From contig OZ316896.1 of NCBI GenBank assembly GCA_973895155.1, positions 930,001-994,000 of the forward strand: a stretch of DNA of 64,000 bases, written 5' to 3'. A program made the translations under genes and the position numbers. The notes beneath the pieces were generated by a model. The model had not been told where the DNA came from, did no database searches, and saw nothing but the letters and a program-made list of their open reading frames with translations. Shown piece by piece: positions 12,846-23,582 of this stretch; position 1 is the first letter of the stretch, and each line of letters begins with the position of its first letter. This DNA comes from Marsupella aquatica. Lineage: Eukaryota; Marchantiophyta.

Positions 12846-13660
12846 GAGCATTAAATTTAGTGGTAAAATCTCTTTGCAAAAAGAATAGAAACTTTATTTT
12901 CACTTGAACCTACTGTTTGAGTGTCATTTTTTTATTCAATGTATATCACACTGTCAAAAAGACAGGATAGCCAAACCGGGAGACATGGTCCCAAAGGCGA
13001 AAAAACCCAATAAAGGGGGGAAGCAAAGACCTCAAGAAGACCAAGGCCTGGCCACCCAGGGTGCAAGGGGTAGACCCAGTCTTGGGCAGGGAGAGCCCAC
13101 CACCCACCACACAAAACTCTGCAGCGAACCCGAAGCCAACTACCACCAAAACCAGCAACCCCATCGCGGAACCAGATCGAAGGAAACGGTAAAAAAAGCG
13201 AGAAAGGAGGAGGGCCGGCTGCATGCACGGCCACTCCCCAAGGGGGGGGGGGGGGGAAGAGGGATCGTCAGCCTCGGCTGATGACCACCCCTCCAGGAGG
13301 GAGGGAGAGGCCCATTTTGGCCCTCCCGGATGGAGGCTGCAGCCGAGGCGGACCTCGCCCCACTCGCACCCAGCCCCCACCCGCACGCAGCCCCTTCGCC
13401 TTCCGCTCGCCCTCTGCTTCCGCTCCCCCTTTATTCAATCAGTTAACAATCAAATTCGTTCATTTTGATTTTCTCTTTTGTGATAAGCCTGTAGAGCAAT
13501 AAACTTAGGTAATTAGGTGTAATTTCTCTGTACAAAAAATAGAACCTCCAATTTTTACTTGAATCTACCATTGGAGTGTCATTGTTTTATCTATTCAATT
13601 GAAAATCAAATTAAATTTCTTTCATATTGGCTCTTCTCTTTTGTTATTAAGTGGACGTAT
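12846..13660. repeat. Direct repeat pair split by a GC-rich segment with a G15 run
   Basis: Sequence near 12846-12960 (TTTGCAAAAAGAATAGAAAC, then CACTTGAACCTACTG, then GAGTGTCATTTTTTTATTCA) reappears in diverged form near 13515-13660. A further copy of the TTATTCAAT...AAATCAAATT part lies at 13431-13490. Between them lies a purine-rich and then C-rich GC-rich block (about 12980-13425) with fifteen consecutive G at 13242-13256. ORFs inside the GC block on both strands look like compositional artefacts. Confidence 0.5.
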
Positions 13661-14090
13661 CCCTCAATGCCCCTTTCATTTCTTAACCATTCACTTGTTA
13701 TAGAAATCATTTTTTTACTTCCTTTCCAACTAAAACTTTGTTTTGGCACGCTTTCACTCCAAGGCTCACAATCAGAATATTTACAAACAGATTCATGTTT
13801 TTGAGGATTTACCTTTTATGCCCAGATTCAAATGGCAGTAGGTAGTACACTCACAGACCTGCTTGTCTACTTAGAATTGCCTGGTATTTAGCTAGCCCTT
13901 AAATTTGTGACCCTCAATCAATCCTTTGACAACATGTGACGTAAGAAAAAACCTCATTAGCTTGGCTTGATGTCATGTTAAGGGGAGATTGAAGGGCAAA
14001 GTCCTGAAACTTCCCCTGACATTCCAAGCTTTGAAAAATGAATAAACAAAATGTCTCCACAAAACAACAAAGCACGGTGACTAAGGGGCA

Positions 14091-14616
14091 CTTTACAAGA
14101 CGTCGGGGGCTGTTCGCTTCCTTTTCTACCAAAGCTGAACCAGCAGCAGTTTCACATGCTAAAAACAGTATACCGGGGCTAATAGAGAATTTAGAAGACT
14201 TTTATTGCCCCCGACGTCTTGTAAAGGGAACTCTGGCCAGTGTAGCTAGAATCATTGACTAGAAGACAAACTTGGGACCCACTCCACCTGAATCTTTGGC
14301 TAATGCTGGCTAATCTTTGGCTAATGCTGGTTCCTGTGGGTCCGCATTTATTGAAAACTGCCCATAATAGGAATGGACCAAGCGGCCCGATGAAGGGACC
14401 TCCAACGGAGGTGGTCTAAAATTCTGGACAAAAAAGAGCTCCACGTCAGCAAAAGTTGGGCCCCACTGAAGTCCATGTAGGATCGGCAGAATCAATGAGC
14501 AAAACTGCCCCCGACGTTTTCTAAAGTGAACTCCAGCACTATCTCCCCAATGGGTGGCCCGGATTGGATCTTGGATGTCAGAAAAGCGAAGGAACTGCCC
14601 CCGACGTCTTGTAAAG
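14091..14616. repeat. Cluster of four copies of a 20-bp motif, one pair inverted
   Basis: The 20-mer GCCCCCGACGTCTTGTAAAG is present exactly at 14207-14226 and 14597-14616. It occurs exactly in reverse complement at 14091-14110, and with two mismatches at 14507-14526. The first two form a perfect inverted pair around a 96-bp segment, like the termini of a miniature foldback element. The inner sequence next to the left arm (GGGGCTGTTCGCTTCC) resembles starts of plant hAT-type MITEs. The motif contains the palindrome GACGTC. A small tandem duplication (TCTTTGGCTAATGCTGG twice) lies at 14293-14327. Confidence 0.75.
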
Positions 14617-15525
14617 CCACCCTAAGCCTTGCCCAGCTGACATGTAGAATCACTACTGATTGACCCGGTCAACTGAAGGCTTTTTCCTTGACAGCTTAGG
14701 GAGATTTAAGGGCTGCAAATGTCAAGGACATTTAAATGCAAGACAGACCTTACTATTGTTTGATGGCGGGGTGAGGTTCAATCTTTGGCCACCATGCTTC
14801 ATAACTCTCATATGGAACAAAGATTACTGGTGGGTAACCATTTCTACTCCATCTGCTCTTTGCATAATCTTGTACATGCTCAGAAACTTGTAACCAGACT
14901 ACCTTTTTCTGGACAAAAATTATGCACAAACAACCTATGTTTGGGCAAGAATTTTAGTCCCATCCACAACCCTAGTACTTGAATGTTCAAAAAGCTTCCG
15001 GATTGCCACCGAACAACATGTTCCCACATTCCAGATGCATTGTTACAGTGGTAACCTCCAGACCTCGGTTATCCTATACAGTTGTCTATGTAACTGCACA
15101 CTCTCGAGAAGATCTGGTGTGCACTTAACAAACCTCTAAAATTGTCCATCCATTGATAAGAGTTGATGGTTTACGTCTCTTTGTTGAATGTGTAATTATC
15201 TTCAGTCAGTGAGGAGTCTCATGAGTCCTACCCTAAACGATACATCAATTTGATGGGATTGTGCGCTTACCAAGAAGTGTTCATGTAGACTTATTGAGAG
15301 TTTGTACTTAGAATGTTTTGATTGGCGGGTGTTTTCCAGGCCTGTTTGCACTTACAGTAGGTGCAAAAAAGTGCAATCTCCAGGTTAAAAATGGAAGAAC
15401 ATGGCACCTTGCAGTTAGCAAGGTGTGCATTTATGGAGTGTGCACTTAGAAAGAGATGCCTCTAAACAAGAGGAAAAACTATAGGTCACTCCCATACCAA
15501 AGCGAGGTAGATGGCAGGAGAACAC
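14617..15525. other. Intergenic DNA, no supported gene
   Basis: Only short ORFs without recognisable domains. GTGCACTTA- and GTGCAATC-like words near 15260-15450 resemble pieces of the GGTCC-ended MITE family that follows. Confidence 0.35.
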
Positions 15526-15733
15526 GGTCCAATAATTGCACATCAAATTGTGATAATATATAGCATACAAGGACATAAGGAGACCAGCCACGCAAGAGCA
15601 AACCCCCTGCTGGTAACACACATCCAAAGGTGGCCGCATTCATTGATTGAAAGAAAAAAACTAGGATTATCATGGGTATGCAGGGGTGCCATACATAGTA
15701 TATGTCATATTTTGATGTGCAGTTACCGAGACC
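15526..15733. mobile_element. MITE, GGTCC-ended family, copy 1 (208 bp)
   Basis: The left end GGTCCAATAATTGCACATCA and the reverse complement of the right end, GGTCTCGGTAACTGCACATC, form imperfect terminal inverted repeats of about 30 bp that share the TGCACATCAAA core. No coding capacity is present, and related copies lie at 15946-16087 and 18029-18154. The transposase superfamily is not determined. Confidence 0.6.
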
Positions 15734-15945
15734 CGAGCAAACCGACATAGCCGGTCATTGGACACTCTTTGGACCTGATCTGTTTGTCCTTTCTTGTAAA
15801 TATAGTGTCCTATTCACAGTTATTAAATGATGTCCTCATTCTGTATTCTCAAAGTCATCCTGGTCTCCACGTGATTATTTTATCTTCCCACAACTTTGGA
15901 GACACTGGAGGTTTCACTAGTGAGATTACATTACATGAGAAGGCA

Positions 15946-16087
15946 TCCCAATAAGTGCACATCAAAATGTGCATTTAGTGCCACTCCCTACCATGGTAAA
16001 CAATTTTTTCTTCTTTAAATCACTAAGTGTTGTTTATTGTTCACGTTATATTGCCACATTCTGATGTGCAATTATTGTAAGTCCACG
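15946..16087. mobile_element. MITE, TGCACATCAAA family, copy 2
   Basis: The left arm AAGTGCACATCAAAATGTGC (from about 15952) pairs with the reverse complement of the right arm near 16061-16087 (ATAATTGCACATCAGAATGT). The interior shares the phrase CCATGGTAAACAA with CCATGATAAACTT in the copy at 18029-18154. The outer boundaries are approximate. Confidence 0.5.
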
Positions 16088-17560
16088 TGAAGAGCTCCTC
16101 TACCCTTGATTCCCCATGCTCCATTGGACTCAAAGAAAGAAGTCTAGCATGAATATGAATATGAATTCTCTATAAAAAGTAGTCATTGTGTTGTATATGA
16201 AATGAATGATATGATACCAAGAGTATTTTATACATAAACTTGTGGTTGAAAAGTGTTTTTAGACACTTGCACAAGACAAGGAAAGAAATGTGGACCCTCA
16301 CGATGTAGATCTTGCTCATCAATAAAAAGGCACAGAAAGCATGCACCCTAAACTATCAAACAATTCCACTCCTCACCCACAACATCCTTTTAGTCGCCAT
16401 GTTTAGCCTCTTCTTGAATTGGATCATAAGCAACGTTTTTTAGTGGCAAAATTTTGCCAAATTCCCCCTCATTGAAAAGTGTTCTTCCCTTTAGGCAAAA
16501 ATTCCTCAGTTTTTTGTCTTGATTAACCAGTTTCCACGTAGCCATTGACCCCTTTAGTCAAAATCTAGCTGTTATCTTTAAACTTAGATGTATTACATTT
16601 GCCATTCTTTTGTGTTTAGTTCATACCATTATTGCCACTCTTTTTTGTTTAATTCATACAATGGTATCTTTGCTGACTGCTGGGTAAGCAAAGTAAGTTT
16701 AGTTAGCTCGAACAATCCAAAAGCCAATATCCAGCTATGTTTCACCACTGAATGCTTGAATATGTACCCTAAACCCTAGCACCCTTTTCAACTCTTGACA
16801 TTGAGTTGGGTCTAATACTTTTCTCCTGCCCCAACCGAGCTGGAGGTAGGGACCTAAACCCTAAACCCTAAACCCCTGTCCCCCTGGTCAAGGGTGACAC
16901 AGAGTATTCAGGTCAAGTTGGACAATGACAACAATTTTGTGTAAAATTATTGAAATATGATCGTTGGATCATTCCAAGCTAACAATGATTATTTTCGCTG
17001 AACCTACCTTGAATAATAATAGCAAAACATATAATTTGACAGAAAAGACCGCCAATGAATACATCTTAGGAATTTGGTCAGAACTCAATCCATGAAGATT
17101 CACTAGTATATTCTAGGCATCTTCTCTTCAGCACCACTAGGTCACATTGGCCAAAGAGAAACAACCTTAAAAACATTACCCCTACCGAGCTGGAGGAGGA
17201 GGGCACGTCTGCATGCGCAATGGTCATGGCCTCCAGCAATCATTTATCTGGAGCATTTATGGAGCTGTCACGGGAAGCCTTGGTCACTTGGTGGCCGTCA
17301 GTGGCAAAAACATGCAAAAACGGCGTAAATAAAAAGCGAAAGGGTCCACTGCCAAACATTTACCTCGTTCCGTACTGCTGCCCCCTAAATGCCTGCCGCG
17401 ATTGTTGTTCCTCTTTAGAATTTTACACCTTGGGGGCAAACCAAATACGATATTTTGGGTTGGGAAGCGGGCAGAATCTTTGTCTTTAGCGTAGACAGCT
17501 CGCTAAATTCCACAGCACTGGAAAGTAGCCGCCGGGTTTTTTTGGTGGTCGGGCTATCCA
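16088..17560. other. Intergenic DNA, no supported gene
   Basis: AT-rich, without recognisable coding sequence. The phrase ACCGAGCTGGAGG occurs twice (near 16836 and 17187), the first just before a telomere-like tract. A stretch near 17100-17165 resembles the end of the repeats at 17561-17898 (CATCTTCTCTTCA...TAGGTCACATTGG). Confidence 0.35.
16853..16875 (+). repeat. Interstitial telomere-like tract (CCCTAAA)3
   Basis: Three tandem CCTAAAC/CCCTAAA units matching the plant telomere repeat, with a further ACCCTAAACCCTA at about 16766-16778. Such telo-boxes occur in plant promoters and at repaired breaks. No flanking subtelomeric structure is visible. Confidence 0.8.
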
Positions 17561-17898
17561 GTTTTCTACCTAACCCCATTCGTCAGAATCTAACGGGTAC
17601 CCTTGAATTTTGGGGAATCTAACGGCCAGAAATTAATCGAGTAAAGTCCAGTAAAATTAGACTGATAAGATTCTTAGCATCTTCTCGTTCACATTAGGTG
17701 ACATTGGGCACGGTGGAAAAACGAGACGACGATTCCCCGGTTTCTCACCTAACCTCAGTAGTCAGAATCATCTGAGGGTTACCCTTAAACTAGGGAGATG
17801 TACCGGTCCAAAATTAATGTAATAAATTAGACAGAGAATATTCTCAGCAACTTCTCTTTGACAGTAGGTGACATGGGCCACTCTGGAAAAAGGAGGAA
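17561..17898. repeat. Two diverged direct repeats, period about 179 bp
   Basis: GTTTTCTACCTAACCCCATT at 17561 and GTTTCTCACCTAACCTCAGT at 17740 start two units. Both continue with GTCAGAATC, a TACCCTT block, AAATTAAT, TAGCATCTTCTC or CAGCAACTTCTC, and TAGGTGACAT. More distant relatives are visible near 10260-10420 and 16510-16590, so this is probably a dispersed repeat family present twice in tandem. Confidence 0.55.
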
Positions 17899-18028
17899 AC
17901 CTTAAAAGTGAGAGAAATACCATTCAGGAAAGCCAATTTTTTTCTCCGCATCTTGGGAAAGGACAGATTGGAGACTTCAAACGTTGTAATTTTCTGCAAT
18001 TTATGGACTAGAATGCCCTTCAGAGTGA

Positions 18029-18154
18029 GGTCCAGGTAACTGCACATCAAATTATGACCTGTAAGACATCTCTCCATACCATGATAAACTTTGTTATTTT
18101 TAAAAAATACACCCTATATTAACACATTTTGAAGTGTGATAACCAGCAAGGTCC
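18029..18154. mobile_element. MITE, GGTCC-ended family, copy 3 (126 bp)
   Basis: Begins GGTCCAGGTAACTGCACATC and ends with the reverse complement of GGACCTTGCTGGTTATCACA. Both arms carry the TGCACATCAAA or CACACTTCAAAA core. The interior shares CCATACCATGATAAAC with its relatives. Non-coding. Confidence 0.55.
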
Positions 18155-18784
18155 ACAGTCTGTGCAAGCCACGTTTTACTATTCTTTTGTTTATACTGGT
18201 CTCTAAATAAAAAATGTAAAATCCAACTTGTATGAAATTTAGGATGGTCTTAATGTGCGAACAAAGTACAAAAAGGACAAACATAGGAGTATTTAAAAAT
18301 CGTACAGGGATGAAAGTGTATTAGGGAACTTTGCCAGACCGTAGTCCCAAGGTTCTTTTTTGTTGTTCCAAAGGAAATTTTAGTGAAAAGTGACAGGGCC
18401 ACACTTCCCAAGCTTTGCCAACTACAGTAATGCACATCACTAGGACGTCTCAAACCTGCTGCTGAGCATTTGTTTTTAATCAGCGGCTTCAGGAAATTTC
18501 TGTCCACCACCTTGAATGAAACCCAACTTCAAGGAAAACTTAACCCAGGGTGCTTTTGGTTTGAGACAGATCACAACACCCCCCCCCCCTTACATGCAGG
18601 TTGACTCAACATCATTGATTACTTGAATTTGGTCCATTCTTGAAGGGTGCCAATGTGTTCATGCCAGCCAATTTGTGGTGTGGATGTGTGGTGTGGATGC
18701 CAGAGCCCTGACCACCCAAGTTAATGGTGGTAGCCATGGGAATGGCACATTTTTCCCTCACAACCCAGCCCGTGACATTCTAGG
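18155..18784. other. Intergenic DNA, no supported gene
   Basis: Nothing recognisable as a gene. A run of eleven C lies at 18579-18589 and a short TGTGGTGTGGATG duplication near 18674-18697. Confidence 0.4.
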
Positions 18785-19512
18785 TTGTTTAAACTACACC
18801 GTGAGTTAAATTTACGTCAAGTTAATGCGCCCCCACTTTCCCGGGGCGCCGAACTCTGCCCGTCCCAGTCCCCGATGCTGCTGCCCGCTCCGGCCTGAGT
18901 TTGCCAGAACATAAACCAATAGTCTAACATTTGGTCGCTCGATCCAGCCCGATCAACTTTGTGCCATCGACTTCGGGTTTATGTTTTGGCACCCTTCATT
19001 TTTTAGGCTCCCCTTGAACACTTAGACTCTATCATGAAATAGGTATGACTCCATTGGAAAGAAGTGTTGCCAAAATATAAACCATGACTCCATCAAGAAG
19101 AAGCATTTGGCAAAACACCAACCAAGACTTTATCAATCATGAATCTTAACCAAGTACTAGGCTCCCTTGAACACTTAGACTGTGTTACAAAGCAAATATG
19201 ACTCTCTGGGAAAGAAGTGTTGCCAGAACATAAACCATGATTCCACAACGAAGAAGTCAATGACACAAAGTCAATCGGGCCGGAGCGCGCAACAAAAATT
19301 GATGGGTGCCAAAACATAAACCCAAAGTAGATGACACAAAGTTGATAGGGCTGGAGCGGGCAACAAAATTTTGGAGTATTGGTTTATGTTCTGACAAACT
19401 CGGGCCGGAGCGGACAGCAGCATCGGGGAGTGGGACGGGCAGTATATGGCACCTCGAGAAAATTGAGCGGCATTAACTTGACGTAGATTTAACTCACGGT
19501 TTAAACTACTAA
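18785..19512. mobile_element. Foldback / long-TIR non-autonomous DNA element, about 0.73 kb
   Basis: The left arm (about 18785-19010) and the reverse complement of the right arm (about 19290-19512) match over roughly 220 bp. Shared blocks include CCGTGAGTTAAAT, TACGTCAAGTTAATG, CCCCGATGCTGCTG, CAGAACATAAACCAATA, TATCAACTTTGTG and GGGTTTATGTTTTGGCACCC. Both outer ends carry GTTTAAAC. The loop contains two direct repeats beginning AGGCTCCC(C)TTGAACACTTA (from about 19005 and 19160). No transposase is encoded. The target duplication is not clear. Confidence 0.75.
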
Positions 19513-22500
19513 GGGGGCTCAATATTCAAGGCTTCCGAATTTTTACGGCAATTAACAGCCGGCCATGTTCACTCATACGGTGCACAGGGACAGACTGTCT
19601 TGGGCAGGGTTTTGCAATAATGAGACTCCCCGGGACAGGCTGCATTTGGACTTTTAAAGACTGTCCGGTGATCCCAAAACAACAAGGGATACAAGTACAA
19701 CAAGTGCCCACCATATAGATTTTGAAATTCAGTATACACGATCAACCAACGACTAAACACTGCAGCCTGGTCTCGTCGACCACCCTACCAGTCGCCCATC
19801 ACTCTTTGGGTCACAGCCGTTCCAACCACAACGCGGACCACAAGTATTTCACCACAACGCGGACGACAGTATTTCACCGCGGCCCAAACATTGAGACCCC
19901 CTACTGAACAGGAGGTTTGAGACACCATAATGGGGGTTTCTGGCATTTCTTGCATGCAGCTTCCATTGCACGAATGCCCAACATTTGCCAGTACGACAAT
20001 CACCTGATGTGTTCCTCGTACTTCACTGTAGACAGCATATCTGAAGCGACAATCATGTCGAGCAGGAGCATGTCATGGGGGTGTCAATTTCACACACGAT
20101 CCCAAAGGCAAGAGAAGCAGCTGTAGATAGATGGTTTGCAGTGGAAAGCATTAGTACTGTGATACGGCTCCCCCCACTTTCCTGTAGTCCATCAAGATGC
20201 TCGGTGACTTGGAATTCGATGGGGTGGTGCGTTGGAGGCCTCGAACTGGTCACATCATGCTACATTGACAGGGATAAGAAAGAGCTGAGAAATCAGGAAT
20301 GAAATCAACGATAGGACGAACGAAATAAACAATCTCGCGGCTGCAAAAGTGGTCATTTTGGCTGACCTTTGCGATAGCTCAAGGATTTTCTAGTGGGAAC
20401 TATTCAACAAATCACTCCTTTATTGAGAGTCTGGGTCAATAAATTTGATGGCTGGGAGATTAAATTTCAGTTTCAATTAACTGCGTGCGTGCGTGCATGC
20501 GTGTGAGAATCTGTTGTGGGAGTACCAGACAGCTCAATAAGCACACGATGAGGTACCCCACACCTGGTACCCGATCCTGTCCACGACATGGGCATGAGGA
20601 TTCTCAGGCGAAGTTGTACACTTCTGGACAGGACTGCAAATTTTACTCCAAAGAAAGAATGAGATACTTTGGGAGGCACAAGGGACGGTGTACAGCGGAG
20701 AGGGGACGACAGATCATCGGACACGGGTGCACATTGTGCGCGCAAAGTTGAGAGTGAGGTAGAAGCCCAACGTGTAGAGCAGAGCAAAGTAGAGATACTG
20801 TATGAAAGGAGACAGAATTCCACACCCCACGAGAAAAAGGTTCGTGATACATTGCAAAGACTGAGTCTATTTGAAGGGCATCTTTGCACTTTCAATCCGA
20901 AGGTTAAATGGGCAGGACTGCACATTAGGAGTGGATCCTTGAGATTTATGAGGCTGATCGATGCAAAGGCTCAGCTTAAAGAGCAAAGATTCGAAAATGG
21001 GAATGAAATTGGAACTAATACATATGTACACCAAGCAACGCAGGACTGGAGACGTTAAGTTTCCTACCCTTGTGCTCCATTGATGCATCAGGAGATCTTC
21101 CTGTCTCCCGACGGATACGCTTTAACACATGTATCCTCCAATGAATTTCCATGTTTCACGTTTAAAGTACCTTGCCAAGCAGCAGCTACAGTAGCGCATT
21201 CCTATTGACATGAATTCAAGCACATCTTCTAAAATGTAACTTCTTCACCACGGAGGAGTGACATACAGAGCATCTTCTTACTGGCCATTCATCGTCATAG
21301 AGACAGCAGAAGCCCTAGAGCTGCATTGCATACATAAGACCCTGGGCTGGATATGAGGAGTTGGGTTTCTGATTGAGTTTGGCTTCCTGGACGTAGAGCG
21401 TTAAGATGTCGGTCGTTCAAATATCCAGACATTCAATCACATAAAATGACCTCAATCTAGACTGGTCTCAAGTCATTGCTCAGGTCGGAGTTGAAGAGCC
21501 AATCAAGGGCCTAAGTGCACCATTGCCTTGAAGCGTTTCATGAGACTATTCGAGAAACTCCTTCGACTATTCGAGAAACTCCTTCTAGCATATAGCGGCG
21601 ATTGAAGCTCTCAGAGACCAATGTGGTAAGGGTGGTGATGATCATCAGATGTCTCCTCAATAATCTCTTTCATTGACATGAATGTTTGAGATATTTTGTC
21701 GGACATATTTCTTTTTTCAGTATTACCATGAGTACTATGTTCATTTCAACCATCACAATATTTTTCAAGACATAAAATTAAGTTTTTTCTTTTAAATGAA
21801 TGATTCTCCATGCTTCCAAACACAAAAGATGATGAGTCTCTTCATCAACTACATGGAGTGCTGAAATTACATTGAAGGTGATGCTTAATCTGACTTCCTC
21901 TGCGGGTATCATGTTGGATTGTTTTAATGTATACAATGATTCTTCCTCTTCGAGTATCATTTTGGATTGTCACGAATCAGATTAATAAACAGGATCCTGT
22001 TCTATATATTTATTTGTTTATTTTCACCATGATTCCTTAGAAGCTGCCCCGGCCAAGTCCTTCTATCCTCATTCCAAATGCCACGAACCCAGCTCTCTAT
22101 GATTCTCAATTTTCAGAGGTGGAAATAATTCCCATCAAGAGGTTCTTCTTCATGAGATCAAGTGTATTCCTGGGTGTCCATAGGACGGTCTCTGTTTGTT
22201 ATTAAAATTGTGTTATCGGCACGAACGACCTGTGAGCACTGTAATGCCACCTCTGAAGAACTACGACATTCTATTTCTCTGTAGACGTGTCTCGACCAAA
22301 ATTACCGACATGGCGCTTGAAGCCGTGTCCACGCTCCCTGCACCTGGCCCTCCCCTCCCGTCAAGATTCACAATAAAGAACTCTCGACGCCCTGTCGCCC
22401 GAACGACGTCAGAACATCCAGTCGAATTATGGATAAACCGGGTTGGAAACTTTGCACGTTCGACATCAAAATGAGACAACCCACAAAACCGGGGGTCAAG

Positions 22501-23582
22501 TAGTCCCAAATTTGAAGTCCATCGTCTTTTCGACAATTGCACATTAGTCAACCGAGAGAAATGAACTTGTGAAGTCCACCCAGACCCATCAGCTCATTCA
22601 TTAGACACCTTTTAAGGGTGCCGGCCATGGTCTATCTCAGCGGATTTTCATTACGAACACCCCAGATTCCTCTGATTCCACTCACCTAGTGTAAAAGCAT
22701 AGGCCTTCTGTATTGTTTCTCATATAAAGTATGCAAGGAACACACGCTTATAAAAATTTGGGAAGTACTTGGGGATGAGCTGGAATACACGCGATGTACT
22801 GGGAGACTTGGTCTTACTGCTGTCGAATGTTCTCACAAAATCAAACGCTGATGTCTTCTCGGCATTTATCAACACCAGGTCCTACAAGCATTGGCTGAGA
22901 AACACATCTTACTGTAATGCCCTCTACATCTGCCATAGCTTTGGCACTTCAAATCCCTCCGCTGAACAACCTACCTCCTGCCTCCCGACGGGAAAACAAA
23001 ACTTCAAATCATGATGCACCGTGCTTTTCTTGGGCTACCACAGGATAGATCTCTCGACTATGCTGGGCAACATGAAACAGAAAGGCTGGGTTGTATGTAG
23101 CCGATAAACTAATTAACTATCAAATTTTGACTCATTACACAGGTGCCCCAGACTGTGGGCAGCCTTACAACTCACAATGTCACAAACCCAACGCCGGACT
23201 GCCAGGATATACATTGATTCAGCTGTACTTTCTTAAAAGATCATTTAGAACACTTCCTGCCTTTTCGTAACAAAGGTCCGAATCGTTACAGCGATCTAAA
23301 CGAAGCTGCTTGGAAAAAGGGATAATTTATGAACCCTGACCAAAAGTCTGAATAGACCGAGGTCGATGTAAATTTCACGAAAAAAGGGATTGCTCTTGAA
23401 CCCTTCCTTCAACTGAAAGGAGTGCACTGATTAATTTCAGTGTATATGTACAGCAGATTTTGGCTACCTCAAATGAATAAATGCAATCAGGTTGCCCGGC
23501 AGTTGTGCTGTAGGGCGCTACACCATTGGGAGGCCATGATCAGGAGGAATTCATAGCTTGATAAGTATAAGTCCAGTACGCA
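19513..23582. other. Intergenic DNA downstream of POLAR-like gene, no second gene supported
   Basis: No recognisable gene. A (GTGC/GCGT)n run lies at 20483-20506, and a small tandem duplication (GACTATTCGAGAAACTCCTTC twice) near 21545-21587. ORFs of 90-150 codons at 20473-21088 on both strands overlap one another and have no recognisable domain. The part near 23400-23582 should hold the 3' UTR of the minus-strand gene. Confidence 0.35.

Noticed and set aside
12904-13468. ORFs on both strands in the GC-rich G15 block
   Set aside because: All are explained by stop-poor GC-rich composition; no domain, and they run through the homopolymer.
20473-21088. Candidate genes of 130-150 codons on both strands
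   Set aside because: They overlap each other, have no recognisable motif and no splice or start support.
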